Shown here piece by piece: positions 45,203 through 54,801 of a DNA stretch of 64,000 nt. The stretch covers positions 4,052,501 to 4,116,500 of the forward strand of contig NZ_JAPFCC010000001.1 of NCBI RefSeq assembly GCF_025562715.2, in the 5' to 3' direction. A program made the translations under genes and the position numbers. The DNA comes from Endozoicomonas gorgoniicola. GTDB lineage: Bacteria; Pseudomonadota; Gammaproteobacteria; Pseudomonadales; Endozoicomonadaceae. Position 1 is the stretch's first letter. Each line of letters starts with the position of its first letter. The notes under the pieces are model-generated. The model worked only from the letters and a program-made list of their open reading frames with translations. It ran no database searches and was not told the origin of the DNA.

Positions 45203-45231
45203 AAAACATCCCGGACCAGCCGGGATGTTTT
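45203..45231. terminator. terminator after tcyP, symmetric
   Basis: AAAACATCCCGG / CCGGGATGTTTT stem with a 5-base loop and T-runs on both strands. It serves the reverse-strand tcyP gene. Confidence 0.85.
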
Positions 45232-45260
45232 GTATTAAGAATGGTAAGAAGGTAGAAGGG

Positions 45261-46658
45261 TCAGGATACCGCTTCCAGATCCATCTCCAGTTCCTGAGAT
45301 GAGTTATACGTGTCCATATCTGTCTCACCCAATAGACGACTGGTGACAAATCCTGAAGTAATGGCACCATTAACATTCAATGCCGTCCGGCCCATATCAA
45401 TCAATGGCTCAATGGAGATCAGCAAACCAGCCAGAGCCACTGGCAGATTCAGTGAAGACAGCACAATCAGCGCCGCAAAGGTTGCCCCGCCGCCTACGCC
45501 AGCCACACCAAAAGAACCCACCACAATGGTGGCAATCAGTGTAAAGATGAAAGAAATGTCCATAGGGTTGATGCCTACGGTGGGTGCAATCATGACTGCC
45601 AGCATGGCAGGGTAAATACCTGCACAGCCATTTTGACCAATCGTTGCACCAAAAGAAGCTGCAAAGTTAGCAATACCTTCTGGTATTCCCAGGCTTTGGG
45701 TTTGCGTCTGAACCGTCAGAGGAATGGTGCCGGCACTACTGCGAGAGGTAAAAGCAAAACTCAGCACAGGAATTACCTTTTTCACGAAGGTCAGCGGATT
45801 GCCGCCCATCAGGCCAATCAGAATCAGATGCACAACGAACATCAACAGCAATGCAATATAAGAAGCCAGTACAAAGTTGATCAGGTTCAGAATGTCATCA
45901 AAATGACTGGTAGCCATGACTTTTGTCATCAGAGCCAGCACACCATAAGGCGTCAGGCGAAGTACGACGGTCACCATACGCATGACCACAGAGTGTGTAA
46001 CTTCCATCGCCTTGTCGAACAACTCACCCTGCTCTGGTTTTTTCTTATGAATTCCCAGCCCTGCAAGACCAATGAAAGCCGAGAAAATAACCACAGAGAT
46101 AATAGAAGTAGAACGCAAACCGGCCATATCCTGGAACGGATTAGCAGGAATCGCATCAACCAACATGGATGCAATAGACAACTGCTCGGCAGTTCCCAGG
46201 CGGTCAGTCAGCATCTCGGCACGGGCCAGCTCTCTGGCTCCTGCTGTCAGCCCTTCTGCTGACAGACCAAACAGCAGTGAAACGCCTACGCCGATCAGGC
46301 CTGCGATTGCCACCGTAAACAACAGCACTCCGATACTGACACCACTGATTTTTCCCAGTGACTGACCACCTTTAAACTTAAGAATGGCTGTAATAATCGA
46401 CACCATCACCAGCGGTGTCACAATCATACGCAGCAGTTGTACATAGCCGCGCCCGACAATATCAATGTATTCGATAGATGACGTTATTGTCTGCGAGCCC
46501 GGGCCATATACCCAATGCAATATCAGGCCGTACGAGGCACCGAGCCCCAGTGCAATAAATACACGACGGGTAAACTTCATATACTGGCTTTGCAAGCGGT
46601 ACAGGTAATAGATCATTGCTAACATCATGCCGATGTTGAGCATTACATACAGACTCAT
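45261..46658 (-). CDS. tcyP: L-cystine:cation symporter
   Basis: 465 residues (463 in E. coli TcyP/YdjN). A DAACS-fold transporter of the cystine branch: N-terminal helix MLNIGMMLAMIYYLYRLQ, EYIDIVGRGYVQLLRMIVTPLVMVSI, re-entrant loop FAFTSRSSAGTIPLTVQTQT, FGATIGQNGCAGIYPAM and IEPLIDMGRTALNVNGAITSG. Imports cystine for sulfur supply and redox balance. Confidence 0.93.
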   Translation of the reverse strand: MSLYVMLNIGMMLAMIYYLYRLQSQYMKFTRRVFIALGLGASYGLILHWVYGPGSQTITSSIEYIDIVGRGYVQLLRMIVTPLVMVSIITAILKFKGGQSLGKISGVSIGVLLFTVAIAGLIGVGVSLLFGLSAEGLTAGARELARAEMLTDRLGTAEQLSIASMLVDAIPANPFQDMAGLRSTSIISVVIFSAFIGLAGLGIHKKKPEQGELFDKAMEVTHSVVMRMVTVVLRLTPYGVLALMTKVMATSHFDDILNLINFVLASYIALLLMFVVHLILIGLMGGNPLTFVKKVIPVLSFAFTSRSSAGTIPLTVQTQTQSLGIPEGIANFAASFGATIGQNGCAGIYPAMLAVMIAPTVGINPMDISFIFTLIATIVVGSFGVAGVGGGATFAALIVLSSLNLPVALAGLLISIEPLIDMGRTALNVNGAITSGFVTSRLLGETDMDTYNSSQELEMDLEAVS

Positions 46659-47069
46659 GGAGTACTCCTGAGAATCAATAAAAATGAATGGCTTTTTAAC
46701 GTTGAGCGGGCAAGCCGGTTTCAGGCGAACGTTTCAAGGGTACTCATCGTCACAGAACTGATCACAAGATAGTGAAGACTTTGTCACGTGGCGATCAGTT
46801 ATACCAATCGCAGTTATTAGCTATTATCTTGCGCTGACTTTTCAGCAACAACAGGGAGTAAGCTTTACAGGAACGTGGTTGAACATGGAATGACCCGAAT
46901 AAAACTGCATGACGAGCATTTTTTGATATTGACCGTTGCTTCGCAGTACGCCCGGAAAGACTATCAATGCACCGGAAATAACTGAAATAAATAATTATTA
47001 TTTTTTTATAACTTATAGAAATATATAAATTGCCCTGAATTTAAGTCAGAGGGCTTTCCAGCAGCCAAA
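46659..47069. other. intergenic region between tcyP and ssb
   Basis: Contains the tcyP promoter region and an AT-rich stretch (46979-47035). A 31-codon open frame at 46890 has no convincing ribosome site. No other feature seen. Confidence 0.4.
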
Positions 47070-47096
47070 AATAAGGGAGCATCAGGCTCCCTTATT
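47070..47096 (-). terminator. terminator after ssb
   Basis: 11-bp stem AATAAGGGAGC / GCTCCCTTATT with a 5-base loop and TTTTT on the reverse strand, 24 bp after the ssb stop. Confidence 0.85.
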
Positions 47097-47120
47097 GAAA
47101 TGACATTAATTCAGTTCCGA

Positions 47121-47717
47121 TCAGAACGGAATATCATCATCAAAGTCGTCAAACCCTGCAGCCGCTGGCTGAGGCTGGGATGATGCAGGTGCAGGTGCAG
47201 GTGCAGGTGCAGGTGCAGGACGCTGTTGCGTCTGGGACTGCGGTGGTTGCGCATACGGTTGCGGTTGCTGAAGCGCACGGTTTTGCGTAGCCTGTGACTG
47301 CTGCGGGGTAGCCGGTGCCGGCTGGTAGCTTCCACCCATCGGGTTTGGTGCAGCTCCCATGCCAGCGTCCTGACGGCTGTCCAGCATTTGCATCTGGCCA
47401 CCGAAATCAACCACGACTTCAGTGGTGTAACGATCCTGACCTTGCTGGTCCTGCCATTTACGGGTTTGCAATTTACCTTCGAGGTAAACCTTGGATCCCT
47501 TGCGCAGATACTGTTGACAAATCTCAGCCAGCTTGCCGAACACCACAACACGATGCCATTCGGTACGATCCTGACGCTGACCGGTATTTTTATCCGTCCA
47601 GGATTCGCTGGTCGCCACGTTAAGAGTGGCAATCGCACTGCCATTTTGGGTAAACCGGACATCCGGATCGCCGCCCAGATTACCGATCAGAATGACCTTG
47701 TTAACACCACGTGCCAT
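47121..47717 (-). CDS. ssb: single-stranded DNA-binding protein
   Basis: 198 residues. N-terminal OB-fold (MARGVNKVILIGNLGGDPD, ATSESWTDKNTGQRQDRTEWH, GSKVYLEGKLQTRKWQDQQG), then a Gln/Pro-rich disordered linker with an Ala-Pro repeat, and the acidic partner-binding tip DDFDDDIPF. The linker's (AP)n is encoded by a 6-bp GGTGCA-type repeat (about 47184-47218), which could vary in length. It lies in the conserved ssb-MFS-uvrA neighbourhood. Confidence 0.97.
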   Translation of the reverse strand: MARGVNKVILIGNLGGDPDVRFTQNGSAIATLNVATSESWTDKNTGQRQDRTEWHRVVVFGKLAEICQQYLRKGSKVYLEGKLQTRKWQDQQGQDRYTTEVVVDFGGQMQMLDSRQDAGMGAAPNPMGGSYQPAPATPQQSQATQNRALQQPQPYAQPPQSQTQQRPAPAPAPAPAPASSQPQPAAAGFDDFDDDIPF

Positions 47718-47890
47718 CTAAATTCTCCAATATTATATATCCGGTAAATGTTGTGCTTGCTATCGAGAGCAACCTGTCAAAAGCCGCTTATGCTATCAAA
47801 AGCCGCTCATGGCTGTATCAGTAGACAACATTTACTCATGGCGGTTTCATCAATGTGTCAGCAGGTGCCGACTCCTGTCAACCGGGCAGG

Positions 47891-49243
47891 TCAACACTCT
47901 CCATACTGTCGCAGCGCTGACAGGTCGAGTGTCCTGCGGTTCACTTTTAAATAGGCGGTTCGTTCCCTGCCCAGAACCGTGACTTCTTCAACCCCGGGGA
48001 TAACGGCAAGCGTCCGGCTCATTGAACCGGCATCCTGACCATTGGCAGGATTCAGTGCCATCACCATACTGCTGACATAGGGGGGATGTTTCATGGTAAC
48101 AGACAATAGCCACCAGAGTGCAGTGGGAATTGCACAGACCATCAACACCCCGTTCAGTCCCCAGTACTCATAACCCCAACCAGATAAAACCCCGCCCAGG
48201 GCTGCCCCGGAAAACTGGCAGGTTGAGTACAGTCCCATGGTGGTACCACGGGTGCCAGCAGGGGATAACTTGCTGGCCAGTGAAGGCAGAGACGCCTCCA
48301 GAAAATTAAAACCGGCGAAGAATACCAGTAATCCAGAAATCAGCAACCAGCGATGCTCCCCCGCTTGAGCCATAAACACCATCGACACTAACAGCAGCGT
48401 AACCGCCGTTACAAAACACTGTTTCAACCGCCGTTGTTTTTCGCTGTAGATGATGAAGGGGATAATCACCAGAAAAGAGCCCAGCAACCCCACCAGATAC
48501 ACCCCGCCATGAGATGCACGGGGGATGTTCATGGTACTTTCGAGTTCACGGGGCAGAAACACAAATAGCCCCATAACGATGAAATGCAGGGTAAAAATGC
48601 CAACCATCAAACGCAACAATTCAACGTTATGCAGAACTTGTCGGACGCTTTTTTTTCTGACGGATGAATTCAGATCCTGCCGCCGTGTCGTCGCTGAAGG
48701 AACGACCAGCAACACAATCAAAATGCCCACACCTGCCAGCCAGGCATTACTGAGGAACAGTCCTGACAGCCCCCAGCCCGCAGCAATAGAGGGTCCGAGC
48801 ATCATGGCGAGACAAAAGGACAAACCGATTCCCATACCAAAAATCGCCATGGAACGGGTACGGTATTGTTCACGAGTCAGGTCTGCCAGCAGCGCAGTCA
48901 CCGCTCCGGCGATGGCGCCACAACCCTGCAGGACCCGCCCCAGGATCACCCCCTGAATCGATCCGGCATAAGCAGCCACCAGGCTCCCTGCCACAAACAG
49001 TAACAAACCGGCAATAATAATTTTTTTACGCCCCACCCGGTCTGACAGCCAGCCAAACGGTATCTGCAATAACGCCTGACTGAAGCCATAAGCCCCAATC
49101 GCCAGCCCCACCAGCAAGGGCGTTGCACCTTCGAGCTGATCGGCATACAGCGCCATCACAGGCAGAACCATAAACAGTCCGAACATGCGGAACATAAATA
49201 CCAGAGACAGAGAGAGAGATGCTTTGATTTCCTGACCAGACAT
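47891..49243 (-). CDS. YajR-like major facilitator transporter
   Basis: About 450 residues from ATG at 49243 (MSGQEIKASLSLSLVFMFRM); the frame extends 12 codons further upstream. Twelve helices, motif A GWLSDRVGRKKII, LGRVLQGCGAIAGAV. After the last helix a C-terminal ferredoxin-like domain (about 390-450, KHPPYVSSM...VEEVTVLGRERTAYLKVN) matches the YAM domain of YajR. Substrate unknown, drug-efflux type. Its place between ssb and uvrA is common in gammaproteobacteria, which supports vertical inheritance. Confidence 0.9.
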   Translation of the reverse strand: MSGQEIKASLSLSLVFMFRMFGLFMVLPVMALYADQLEGATPLLVGLAIGAYGFSQALLQIPFGWLSDRVGRKKIIIAGLLLFVAGSLVAAYAGSIQGVILGRVLQGCGAIAGAVTALLADLTREQYRTRSMAIFGMGIGLSFCLAMMLGPSIAAGWGLSGLFLSNAWLAGVGILIVLLVVPSATTRRQDLNSSVRKKSVRQVLHNVELLRLMVGIFTLHFIVMGLFVFLPRELESTMNIPRASHGGVYLVGLLGSFLVIIPFIIYSEKQRRLKQCFVTAVTLLLVSMVFMAQAGEHRWLLISGLLVFFAGFNFLEASLPSLASKLSPAGTRGTTMGLYSTCQFSGAALGGVLSGWGYEYWGLNGVLMVCAIPTALWWLLSVTMKHPPYVSSMVMALNPANGQDAGSMSRTLAVIPGVEEVTVLGRERTAYLKVNRRTLDLSALRQYGEC

Positions 49244-49439
49244 TACTGACTTCTTATAACTTTTTTCCAGTAACGGCAAGTTTATCAGGAAATACCGAAA
49301 ACAAGTTCACAAATAGCAAAATAATCGACCCCGTACTTGTGCATTCATTCATCCTGTCGGGCAATTTTTTCCCACACTTCCCTCTGTCTCAACTATTTTT
49401 TTCACTGGTTAATATCAAAACTGAAGGGAATGAGTATTT

Positions 49440-50399
49440 ATGACGTACCCAAAAACAGCACCTTTTTTTCAGTTCAGAAAAAGCCTGCTCATTATTCTGC
49501 TCTGTCTGGTCACAGTCACTCCAACTCAACAGGCCCATGCCAATAAAAGCCTTATTATTCCTGCAGCGCTTACCTTAGCAGTAGCGGGAATATACTTTCT
49601 GACAGAATACCACCTCGGTTATGACAATGGCTTTGAAGAGAGCATGACCCTGCTTCCGGCAATCACCTATCAGGTTGATTCCACTAACAGTCATAAAAAC
49701 GGTGGCTCTGAAGTAATACTCACTCCTAAGATAATTCGCGGACAGTACATTAAACCAATACGCTCTGAGCGAACCGTTATGCAATTTGCAGGGCGTGCTG
49801 TCTGTTCACCAATTACAAACACCAAAGGCACATCAGTTGACCTGAGTGACCTCAACAGACAGTGCCGGGAATGGTTCAATGACCATACGATGAAGTTCCC
49901 TCATCAGGCGCTGGGAGTAAAAATAGACCAACTCGATACCCTTTTACTGCCTAAGCTGGTTTACAACGTCAACACAAAAAAGCTGGACCTTCTCGCCACT
50001 CCGGTTTCTTTCGTTAAACAGGATGGCAGTCCCTCCAGTGTAAATTCCGCCATAACCAGAAGTGAAACAAAGTGGCAACGATTATCGCCGTCTTTCCCGG
50101 AACTGGACAACCTGTCCTTAGAGGAGAAAAAGGAACTGCATATCTGCCATCACGCTCCGGAACTGTCGAAAATGCAACACCCTCTGGAAAGCGCCGATCA
50201 CCATTACTATTACGACTTTCCCGTTCCTGGCATTTCACACCTTCATAAAACCAGCCATGAATTCTTCATTGCTACCCAGTATTCCAAACTATTAGGAAAC
50301 TGGGGGTATTACTGGGTCATTGATGCCCCCTGGCCAAACGGTTATCGAAATCTGACATTCGCTAAAACCAAATACATCGATCCGTCGCAGCCTCTATAA
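49440..50399 (+). CDS. exported hypothetical protein
   Basis: 319 residues. The ATG at 49440 lies 9-10 bases after GGGAA. The signal or anchor region (SLLIILLCLVTVTPTQQAHA) is followed by a second hydrophobic stretch (IIPAALTLAVAGIYFL). A mixed alpha/beta domain without recognisable motif follows; notable are CSPITN, ICHHAPELSKMQ and the aromatic-rich end NWGYYWVIDAPWPNGYR. It is wedged between the divergent MFS gene and uvrA, where most relatives have no gene, so it is probably an insertion in a conserved block. Confidence 0.6.
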   Translation: MTYPKTAPFFQFRKSLLIILLCLVTVTPTQQAHANKSLIIPAALTLAVAGIYFLTEYHLGYDNGFEESMTLLPAITYQVDSTNSHKNGGSEVILTPKIIRGQYIKPIRSERTVMQFAGRAVCSPITNTKGTSVDLSDLNRQCREWFNDHTMKFPHQALGVKIDQLDTLLLPKLVYNVNTKKLDLLATPVSFVKQDGSPSSVNSAITRSETKWQRLSPSFPELDNLSLEEKKELHICHHAPELSKMQHPLESADHHYYYDFPVPGISHLHKTSHEFFIATQYSKLLGNWGYYWVIDAPWPNGYRNLTFAKTKYIDPSQPL

Positions 50400-50416
50400 A
50401 TGCAGCCTCTATAAAT
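50387..50416 (+). repeat. 15-bp tandem duplication over a stop codon
   Basis: GCAGCCTCTATAAAT occurs twice back to back; the first copy contains the stop codon of the exported hypothetical protein. It lies 100 bp before uvrA. Confidence 0.85.
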
Positions 50417-50515
50417 ATCGGCGGCAGACCATGCTCGATAAAATTCAATACAGCTCCACACAATGTTTGTTTTATACTCCTCCGTTGGTTTAATGCCCAC
50501 GCAGAGGAGCAGGCA

Positions 50516-53347
50516 GTGGACAAAATTACGGTACAGGGCGCAAGAACGCATAACCTGAAGAACATCGATCTGGAAATGCCAAGAGACAGCCTGATCGTGA
50601 TAACGGGTCTGTCTGGCTCAGGTAAGTCTTCACTGGCGTTCGATACCCTGTACGCTGAAGGCCAGCGCCGCTACGTTGAATCCTTGTCAGCCTATGCCCG
50701 CCAGTTTCTGTCGATGATGGAAAAGCCGGATGTCGACCATATAGAAGGTCTTTCACCGGCAATTTCTATCGAACAAAAGTCCACCAGTCACAACCCTCGC
50801 TCGACAGTGGGTACCATTACTGAAATATACGACTACCTGCGTCTGCTCTTTGCCCGTACCGGCATTCCGCGCTGCCCAAAACACCACCAACCACTGGAAG
50901 CCCAGACAGTCAGCCAGATGGTCGACCAGGTTCTTGCTATCCCGGAAGGCACCAAACTGATGCTTCTGGCTCCGGTGGTCAGGGATCGAAAAGGTGAACA
51001 CCTGCATGTATTCAATGAACTGAAAACCCAGGGTTTTATCCGCGCCCGTATCAACGGCATTGTCACCGACCTCGACAACCCTCCGGCTCTGGACAAGAAA
51101 AAGAAGCACACTATTGAAGTGGTGGTTGACCGTTTCAAGGTGCGCGACGATCTGCAACTGCGTCTGGCTGAGTCCATTGAAACCGCGCTGGAACTGACCG
51201 ACGGACTGGTGTCGGTGAGCTATATGGACGGTGAGCAGGACGACGTCGTTTATTCCGCACGCTTTGCCTGTCCGGAATGTGGTTACAGCATCAATGAGCT
51301 GGAACCCCGAATGTTCTCCTTTAACAACCCGGCAGGAGCCTGCCCTGGCTGTGACGGTCTGGGCATTAAACAGTTCTTCGACCAGGACCGTATTGTTCAG
51401 CACCCCGAGTTAACGCTGGCAGAAGGTGCAATCCGGGGCTGGGACAGACGCAGTGTTTATTACTTCCACATGCTGAAATCTCTGGCAAAACATTACGGAT
51501 TTAATATTGATACGGCATTTGATGACCTGACTGCCAAACAGCAGGAAACCATCCTGTACGGCTCCGGTGATGAACAGATTGATTTCAGTTATGTTAATGA
51601 CCGTGGCGATATCTATAAAAAGCGTCATCGCTTTGAAGGCATCATCCCGAATTTTGAACGACGCTTCCGCGATACTGAGTCTCAGGCTGTGCGGGATGAG
51701 CTGTCGAAATACCTGAGTACCCAGAACTGTCCGGGCTGTAAAGGTTCGCGTCTGCGTCTGGAATCCCGCAATGTCTTTGTGCAGGAAGAAACCCTGCCAG
51801 AGCTGGTGAAGCTACCTGTTGAGCGAGCCCTGACGTATTTCAACGAACTGAAACTGCCGGGCAACCGGGGAGAAATTGCTGAAAAAATCCTGAAGGAAAT
51901 TTGTGAACGTTTAAACTTTCTGGTCAACGTTGGCCTGAATTACCTGACCCTGGATCGCAGCGCCGATACCCTGTCGGGTGGTGAAGCCCAGCGTATCCGC
52001 CTTGCCAGCCAGATTGGTGCCGGACTGGTGGGTGTTATGTATATTCTTGACGAACCCAGTATCGGACTGCATCAGCGGGATAATGAGCGCTTACTGAACA
52101 CCCTGACCCGACTGCGCAACCTTGGCAATACAGTCATTGTCGTAGAGCATGATGAAGATGCTATTCGTATGGCAGACCATGTGATTGATATTGGTCCGGG
52201 GGCGGGCATTCACGGGGGAGAAATTATCGCCCAGGGTTCTCCCCAACAGGTCATGGATAATGAACAGTCCCTGACTGGTCAGTACCTGTCAGGTACTAAA
52301 GCCATAGCAATTCCGGAAAACCGCACACCAAGGGACAAGAAAAAAACGCTAAAGCTCTCCGGCTGCTCCGGCAACAACCTCAAAAACGTCACGCTGGAAA
52401 TTCCTGTCGGATTGATGACCTGTGTCACTGGCGTTTCCGGCTCCGGTAAGTCAACCCTGATCAACAGTACTCTTTACCCGATTTGTGCAACTGAGCTGAA
52501 CAAGGCGACAACCCTCACCCCGGCGTCGTACAAAAAAATCACCGGCATGAGTCATTTCGACAAATGCATTGATATTGACCAGAGCCCGATTGGCCGTACA
52601 CCACGCTCCAATCCCGCCACCTACACTGGCATATTCACCGCGATTCGTGAACTGTTTGCCGGTACCCAGGAAGCCCGCTCCCGGGGGTATAAACCTGGTC
52701 GTTTCAGCTTCAACGTCAAAGGCGGACGCTGCGAAGCCTGTCAGGGTGATGGTGTAATCAAGGTAGAAATGCATTTTCTGCCGGATATCTACGTTCCCTG
52801 TGACGTCTGCAAGGGAAAGCGTTACAACCGTGAAACCCTTGATGTTAAATACAAGGGTAAGAGCATTGATGAAGTGCTGAACATGACCGTGGAAGAAGCA
52901 CTGGAATTTTTCGAAGCCATTCCCGCTATTAACCGCAAACTGCAGACACTGATGGACGTTGGCCTGTCGTATATTCATCTGGGGCAGAATGCGACAACCC
53001 TGTCTGGCGGTGAAGCCCAGCGGGTCAAACTGGCCAAAGAGCTGTCCAAGCGTGATACCGGCAAGACCATGTATATTCTGGACGAACCAACGACCGGCCT
53101 GCACTTCCACGATATACAACAGCTGCTTAATGTTCTGCACCGTTTACGGGATCATGGTAATACTGTCGTTGTGATAGAACACAATCTGGATGTGATTAAA
53201 ACCGCAGACTGGATTGTGGATCTTGGGCCGGAAGGTGGTGATGGCGGTGGTGAAATCATTGCCACGGGTACGCCTGAAGCTGTTGCTGAGATGGATAGTT
53301 CCCACACAGGGCGTTTCCTGAAGCCCATGCTACCCCTGATGCAATAA
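50516..53347 (+). CDS. uvrA: excinuclease ABC subunit A
   Basis: 943 residues (940 in E. coli). DNA-damage recognition ATPase of nucleotide excision repair. Two ABC ATPase halves: Walker A GLSGSGKSSLAFDTLYAEGQRRYVES begins near 30 and GVSGSGKSTLINS near 640; signatures LSGGEAQRIRLASQ and LSGGEAQRVKLAKELS. Zinc modules CPECGY...CPGC and CEACQGDG...CDVC. The start codon is GTG at 50516 with AGAGGAG upstream. I found no CTG-N10-CAG LexA box close upstream. A partial copy lies at 56989-57524. Confidence 0.97.
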   Translation: MDKITVQGARTHNLKNIDLEMPRDSLIVITGLSGSGKSSLAFDTLYAEGQRRYVESLSAYARQFLSMMEKPDVDHIEGLSPAISIEQKSTSHNPRSTVGTITEIYDYLRLLFARTGIPRCPKHHQPLEAQTVSQMVDQVLAIPEGTKLMLLAPVVRDRKGEHLHVFNELKTQGFIRARINGIVTDLDNPPALDKKKKHTIEVVVDRFKVRDDLQLRLAESIETALELTDGLVSVSYMDGEQDDVVYSARFACPECGYSINELEPRMFSFNNPAGACPGCDGLGIKQFFDQDRIVQHPELTLAEGAIRGWDRRSVYYFHMLKSLAKHYGFNIDTAFDDLTAKQQETILYGSGDEQIDFSYVNDRGDIYKKRHRFEGIIPNFERRFRDTESQAVRDELSKYLSTQNCPGCKGSRLRLESRNVFVQEETLPELVKLPVERALTYFNELKLPGNRGEIAEKILKEICERLNFLVNVGLNYLTLDRSADTLSGGEAQRIRLASQIGAGLVGVMYILDEPSIGLHQRDNERLLNTLTRLRNLGNTVIVVEHDEDAIRMADHVIDIGPGAGIHGGEIIAQGSPQQVMDNEQSLTGQYLSGTKAIAIPENRTPRDKKKTLKLSGCSGNNLKNVTLEIPVGLMTCVTGVSGSGKSTLINSTLYPICATELNKATTLTPASYKKITGMSHFDKCIDIDQSPIGRTPRSNPATYTGIFTAIRELFAGTQEARSRGYKPGRFSFNVKGGRCEACQGDGVIKVEMHFLPDIYVPCDVCKGKRYNRETLDVKYKGKSIDEVLNMTVEEALEFFEAIPAINRKLQTLMDVGLSYIHLGQNATTLSGGEAQRVKLAKELSKRDTGKTMYILDEPTTGLHFHDIQQLLNVLHRLRDHGNTVVVIEHNLDVIKTADWIVDLGPEGGDGGGEIIATGTPEAVAEMDSSHTGRFLKPMLPLMQ

Positions 53348-53363
53348 CGATTGATACCTCTTA

Positions 53364-53392
53364 ACCGAAACAGCAATTACTGTTGTTTCGGT
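53364..53392 (+). terminator. terminator after uvrA
   Basis: 9-bp stem ACCGAAACA / TGTTTCGGT followed by a T-rich stretch. Confidence 0.6.
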
Positions 53393-53570
53393 CATTTCTC
53401 TTTCTAAAGGACTCATCATAGATCATCAGTGTTGCAGATGCCCCGAATGATAGATGTCTATCGAAAATAAAGATGTAAGCATAATAAATTATGGTTCTAA
53501 AGATTTTAGGTTATCAGCTAGTTGTTGACAGGATTACTTTTTTATAGCAGGCTGTACACAATTTCGATGT

Positions 53571-54029
53571 TTGGGGAATATATCTGTGCGTACTACTACT
53601 TACGCGTCAATCATATCTGTATTGATTATGCACTACCGAATGGAGCTTGGTTTCAGCAAAATCAAGTTTTCAGATTGGTTAGGGCTATCGCCATCAACCT
53701 GGGGAAAAATTGAAAATGGGGAAATACAATTTTCTATAAACACTCTTTATCGCTTTAAAGAAAGAAGTGGTTTTAATACCTGGTGTATTATAGCGGTAGG
53801 TGATTACTATGAGTCAATTCTTAAAGAAAATCAGTGGGAGATCGTAAACCAGCTAGAAGGTGATGATTTATTATTAATTAAAGCTAAAGAGTATTACAAA
53901 GAATTTGATGTCTATGGTAATAAATTAAATAGTTTAAGTGCAGAAAATAGTAGTGAGTATATTCCTATTTTATTTACTGGAATGATGAATAAAAAAGTAG
54001 CTCCTATCTTTCAAAAAATATGCGAATAA
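53571..54029 (+). CDS. XRE-type helix-turn-helix protein
   Basis: 152 residues from a TTG at 53571; ATGs at 53628 or 53640 are possible starts. The segment HYRMELGFSKIKFSDWLGLSPSTWGKIENG matches the XRE/Cro helix-turn-helix. The C-terminal part (SILKENQWEIVNQLEGDDLL...) is unassigned. The region is markedly AT-rich compared with uvrA, which suggests recent transfer. Target unknown. Confidence 0.65.
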   Translation: MGNISVRTTTYASIISVLIMHYRMELGFSKIKFSDWLGLSPSTWGKIENGEIQFSINTLYRFKERSGFNTWCIIAVGDYYESILKENQWEIVNQLEGDDLLLIKAKEYYKEFDVYGNKLNSLSAENSSEYIPILFTGMMNKKVAPIFQKICE

Positions 54030-54383
54030 AAAGTTAAATCTATATATTCGGTCATATGAAATTAAATATTCCTACTTTATTAGACTATCTCTATGAAAGA
54101 CTCAACAGTAGAGGCGTAGTTAGTTATACAAATCGTACCTTCTAAGTAAGCTATTGCACTGGCAATCTGGACACCAGACCCGTGTTGGATTTCCTTGCAA
54201 TTGCCAACTATTAATCGTCATTCCGCCTTAGTCTGATGTTTAGCTTGCCATGCTCATTACGGTATTTAGAAGGTGCCATTGGTATTATGTGATCAGGGTT
54301 ATGACTCAACAATATCATCTGAGCAATAAGTCAGTAGGTATTTTTAACAAATTAATAAGGTTCTGAGTTCAGGTTGAATCAAT
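54030..54383. other. AT-rich region with an unidentified gene remnant
   Basis: On the reverse strand a short piece around 54206-54290 reads IPMAPSKYRNEHGKLNIRLR then RNDD and a stop, without a start. It looks like the end of a lost gene, possibly a mobile-element protein; not identified. Nothing else seen. Confidence 0.3.
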
Positions 54384-54801
54384 ATGCATTCTTTACGTTT
54401 CAAAGAGAATTATAAACTCCATCTCACAATGGCCTTTACAGCTCTCAAAATCAACTTTTTTTGTGGAGTTATGGTAATCGGGTTTCCAGAGCTAGACATA
54501 ATTCCCACAATAAAATCAATTTCGATTTATCTTAGTTTTGCGTCAGTAATTTTAATGAATATATCATCACTTTCATTTTATTTATATGCTAAAAGGAAAA
54601 AAGACATCAATATTGCTGTTGCTTTGGGGGTTGAAATTGGAGCTGTCAGTTTACTATTTATTGGACTTCCCATAATTCTCGAGCAACTTATAATAATAGA
54701 TTTTTCTACCTGCACGGTAATAAGTACAATATTTTTTTCTAATATTTACATGGGAATAGCCCCACTTATCACTGTTTATTTGGTAGATCGCAAAAAAAAA
54801 C

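Noticed and set aside
46890..46985. 31-codon open frame between tcyP and ssb
   Set aside because: Weak start context, no hydrophobic or domain pattern, and nothing to distinguish it from chance.
50400..50515. LexA (SOS) box before uvrA, and likewise before ssb (47718-47890)
   Set aside because: No CTG-N10-CAG match was found in either upstream region.
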